In this document: piece after piece, positions 5,115 through 6,599 of the stretch
Position numbering within the stretch: position 1 is the first letter of the stretch
Layout of the letters: every line of letters starts with the position of its first letter
Origin: Clostridiales bacterium
GTDB taxonomy: Bacteria > Bacillota > Clostridia > Oscillospirales > Acutalibacteraceae
DNA: 6,599 nucleotides
Direction of reading: 5' to 3'
Assembly: GCA_012516295.1 (NCBI GenBank)
Contig: JAAYWU010000370.1
Location: 1 to 6,599 of the forward strand
The notes under the pieces: model-generated
The model's input: only the letters and a program-made list of their open reading frames with translations
What the model was told of the DNA's origin: nothing
Databases searched by the model: none
Position numbers and translations under genes: made by a program

Positions 5115-6473
5115 ATGCTTGAAAACACTTATGCTGTAATCGGCCATCCAATTGCGCACACAATGTCGCCGTTCATTCACGCCCGTCTTTTTTCTTTCAA
5201 CTCAATTCGGGCCGAATACGGCGTTCTGGATATTCCGCCGCAGGACCTTGCCGAACGGATGGATACGTTGCGCAGCCTTCGCGGCTTCAACATAACCATT
5301 CCCCACAAGCAAGCGATTATTCCGCTGCTGGACGGGCTGGATTCAAAATCGGTATTTTACCATTCGGTAAATACCGTACAAAACCGGAACGGCCGCCTTA
5401 CCGGCTTTACAACCGACGGAACGGGATTTTGCAAAGCGCTAGAAGCCGGAGGCGCAAGGCTGGACGGGCGTACCGTCATTCTCGGCGCGGGCGGCGCCGG
5501 GCGCGTAATGGCGTTTGAAGCGGCGCTGTGCGGCGGAACCGTAACGATCGCTGTGCGCCCGCACGGAATCGAAGCCGCGCGGCAGCTTTGTGCCGATATC
5601 CAAAGCAAGGTAAAAAACGCAAAGGCCGATTTCTGCCTGTTGGACGAAATTCGCGAAAAAATGGATTTGCTCGCGAACGCCACGCCGGTCGGCATGTATC
5701 CCAATACGGAAGCGTGCCCGGTTTCGGAAGAAATCATTCGAAACGCAGCCTGCGTTTTTGACGCGGTTTACAACCCAAACGAAACCCTGCTTTTAAGAAC
5801 GGCGCGCAAAAACGGCGTGCGCACCATCGGCGGCATCAGCATGCTGGTCTGGCAGGCCGCCGCCGCGCAGGAAAGCTGGTACGGCGCAAAGTTTCGGAAG
5901 GAAGATATCGAAACGCTGTGCGCGGACGCTGTCTTTGAAATGAAAAAGACATTCGGCAACCTCGTCCTTTGCGGCTTTATGGGCAGCGGCAAGACCACGG
6001 TTGGAAATCTCCTTGCGCAGAAGTGCGGAAGAACCTTTGTCGATATGGATCAATATATTGAACAGAAACAGGGCGTTCGCATTTCGGAGTTATTCGCTTC
6101 GAAAGGCGAAGCGGCGTTCCGAAAGCTTGAACGGGAAGCGGCAAAGGAGCTTGGGCTGAAAAGCGGCCTGGTAATCGCAACCGGCGGCGGTACACTAATG
6201 GACCCGGAAAACACAGAAGAATTAAAGCGAAACGGCGTCGTCCTTTTTCTGGACGCTTCCCTGAACCGCATTCGGGAGCGGCTTGCAGGCGACCAATCGC
6301 GCCCGCTGCTTTCCGGGCCGGAGCCGGAGGAAAAAATGCGCCGGCTCTACCGGGAGCGTTTCGAGCGGTACCATGCGGCCGCGGACATAAAAATTCCGGC
6401 GGATGCGCCCGCCGGTGAAGTTGCGGAACAAATCCTCCGGTTATTAAAAAACCCGCTTACTCCTTCCGAATAA
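5115..6473 (+). CDS. Bifunctional shikimate dehydrogenase / shikimate kinase (AroE-AroK fusion)
   Basis: One 452-residue polypeptide carries two consecutive cytoplasmic steps of the shikimate pathway: NADPH-dependent reduction of 3-dehydroshikimate to shikimate, then ATP-dependent phosphorylation to shikimate 3-phosphate. Residues 1-275 are AroE: GHPIAHTMSP (10-19), NITIPHK with catalytic Lys65 (59-65), Asn86, catalytic Asp101 in TTDGTGF, nucleotide loop GAGGAGR (124-130), NATPVGM (188-194) and GISMLVWQA (240-248). Residues 280-452 are AroK: Walker A GFMGSGKT (287-294), shikimate-binding Asp312 and Arg336, GGG (357-359) and lid Arg396 in SRPLL. Both parts have near-normal lengths and intact key residues, joined by a short junction with no frame break, so both activities are expected. 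One oddity: the first Ser of the usual SxS shikimate-binding motif is Thr16. I chose the ATG at 5115 over 5073 on ribosome-binding-site grounds. The gene has its own promoter and its 3' end is part of a terminator hairpin. Confidence 0.95.
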   Translation: MLENTYAVIGHPIAHTMSPFIHARLFSFNSIRAEYGVLDIPPQDLAERMDTLRSLRGFNITIPHKQAIIPLLDGLDSKSVFYHSVNTVQNRNGRLTGFTTDGTGFCKALEAGGARLDGRTVILGAGGAGRVMAFEAALCGGTVTIAVRPHGIEAARQLCADIQSKVKNAKADFCLLDEIREKMDLLANATPVGMYPNTEACPVSEEIIRNAACVFDAVYNPNETLLLRTARKNGVRTIGGISMLVWQAAAAQESWYGAKFRKEDIETLCADAVFEMKKTFGNLVLCGFMGSGKTTVGNLLAQKCGRTFVDMDQYIEQKQGVRISELFASKGEAAFRKLEREAAKELGLKSGLVIATGGGTLMDPENTEELKRNGVVLFLDASLNRIRERLAGDQSRPLLSGPEPEEKMRRLYRERFERYHAAADIKIPADAPAGEVAEQILRLLKNPLTPSE

Positions 6474-6478
6474 GCGGG
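6446..6478 (-). terminator. Shared terminator hairpin between convergent genes, strongest on minus strand
   Basis: CCCGCTTA (6452-6459) pairs perfectly with TAAGCGGG (6471-6478). On the minus strand the stem is followed by six T's (6446-6451), a good terminator for the GGDEF gene. On the plus strand only a short, delayed T-run (TTTT near 6484) follows, so termination of the shikimate fusion gene would be weaker. The right arm contains the fusion gene's TAA stop (6471-6473). Confidence 0.82.
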
Positions 6479-6491
6479 AATCCGTTTTCGC

Positions 6492-6599
6492 TTACTGCTC
6501 GATATCCGAATAGGTGCAGCAGGAATTTTTCCCGTTGTGCTTTACCGCATACATAGCGGCGTCTGCCTTTTGAAACAGTTCGTGGTAATCCCTTCCATC
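6492..6599 (-). CDS. C-terminal end of a GGDEF-domain protein (putative diguanylate cyclase), partial
   Basis: Only the last 35 residues lie in the window; the gene continues beyond its right edge. They read as the final helix and strand of a GGDEF domain: DYHELFQKADAAMYAVKHNG (residues 4-23 of the visible part), then KNSCCTY and a short tail ending DIEQ and TAA. KADxAMYxxKxxGKN is the typical end of this domain, which makes cyclic-di-GMP when the GG(D/E)EF loop is intact. That loop, any sensor domain and any EAL domain are outside the window, so activity cannot be judged. The gene converges on the shikimate fusion gene with 18 bases between the stop codons. Confidence 0.85.
   Translation of the reverse strand, partial: DGRDYHELFQKADAAMYAVKHNGKNSCCTYSDIEQ

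Overview
The window looks like a housekeeping stretch of a low-to-mid GC anaerobic Firmicute. I would guess class Clostridia, near the Oscillospiraceae/Ruminococcaceae, but this is inferred from gene families and gene order, not from a marker gene. Supporting signs are the purine-rich AAGGAG-type ribosome binding sites, sigma-A promoters, an insert-less (type 3) prolyl-tRNA synthetase, and a membrane OadB-like sodium pump subunit followed by a tiny OadG-related partner. No transposase, integrase, CRISPR array, tRNA or rRNA is visible.

Layout from left to right: (1) positions 1-287 hold only a weakly supported 52-residue membrane-like ORF on the minus strand. (2) 288-1139 (minus) is a lipoprotein with its own promoter (1202-1230). 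(3) 1140-1600 is a gene-free gap of about 460 bases with that promoter, an unexplained stem-rich element (1426-1501) and the terminator of the next operon. (4) 1601-4400 (minus) is a compact operon read right to left: OadB-like beta subunit, a 62-residue OadG-related subunit whose start directly follows the OadB stop, then proS. It has a near-consensus promoter at 4450-4478 and an intrinsic terminator at 1558-1585. (5) 4401-4658 is intergenic and carries a strong 15-bp stem-loop of unknown role plus the acpP terminator. (6) 4659-4886 (minus) is acyl carrier protein. (7) 4887-5114 is a divergent promoter region. (8) 5115-6473 (plus) is a fused shikimate dehydrogenase-shikimate kinase. (9) 6492-6599 (minus) is the C-terminal end of a GGDEF protein, converging on the fusion gene, with a shared terminator hairpin between them.

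The genes serve separate central functions: fatty acid synthesis (AcpP), aromatic amino acid synthesis (two consecutive shikimate pathway steps on one polypeptide), translation (ProRS), sodium-coupled decarboxylation at the membrane (OadB with its small partner), cell-envelope work (lipoprotein) and cyclic-di-GMP signalling (GGDEF tail). No novel multi-gene system can be supported. The points most worth a second look are the AroE-AroK fusion, the OadB/OadG-like pair without a carboxyltransferase and tied to proS, and the two unexplained intergenic stem structures.
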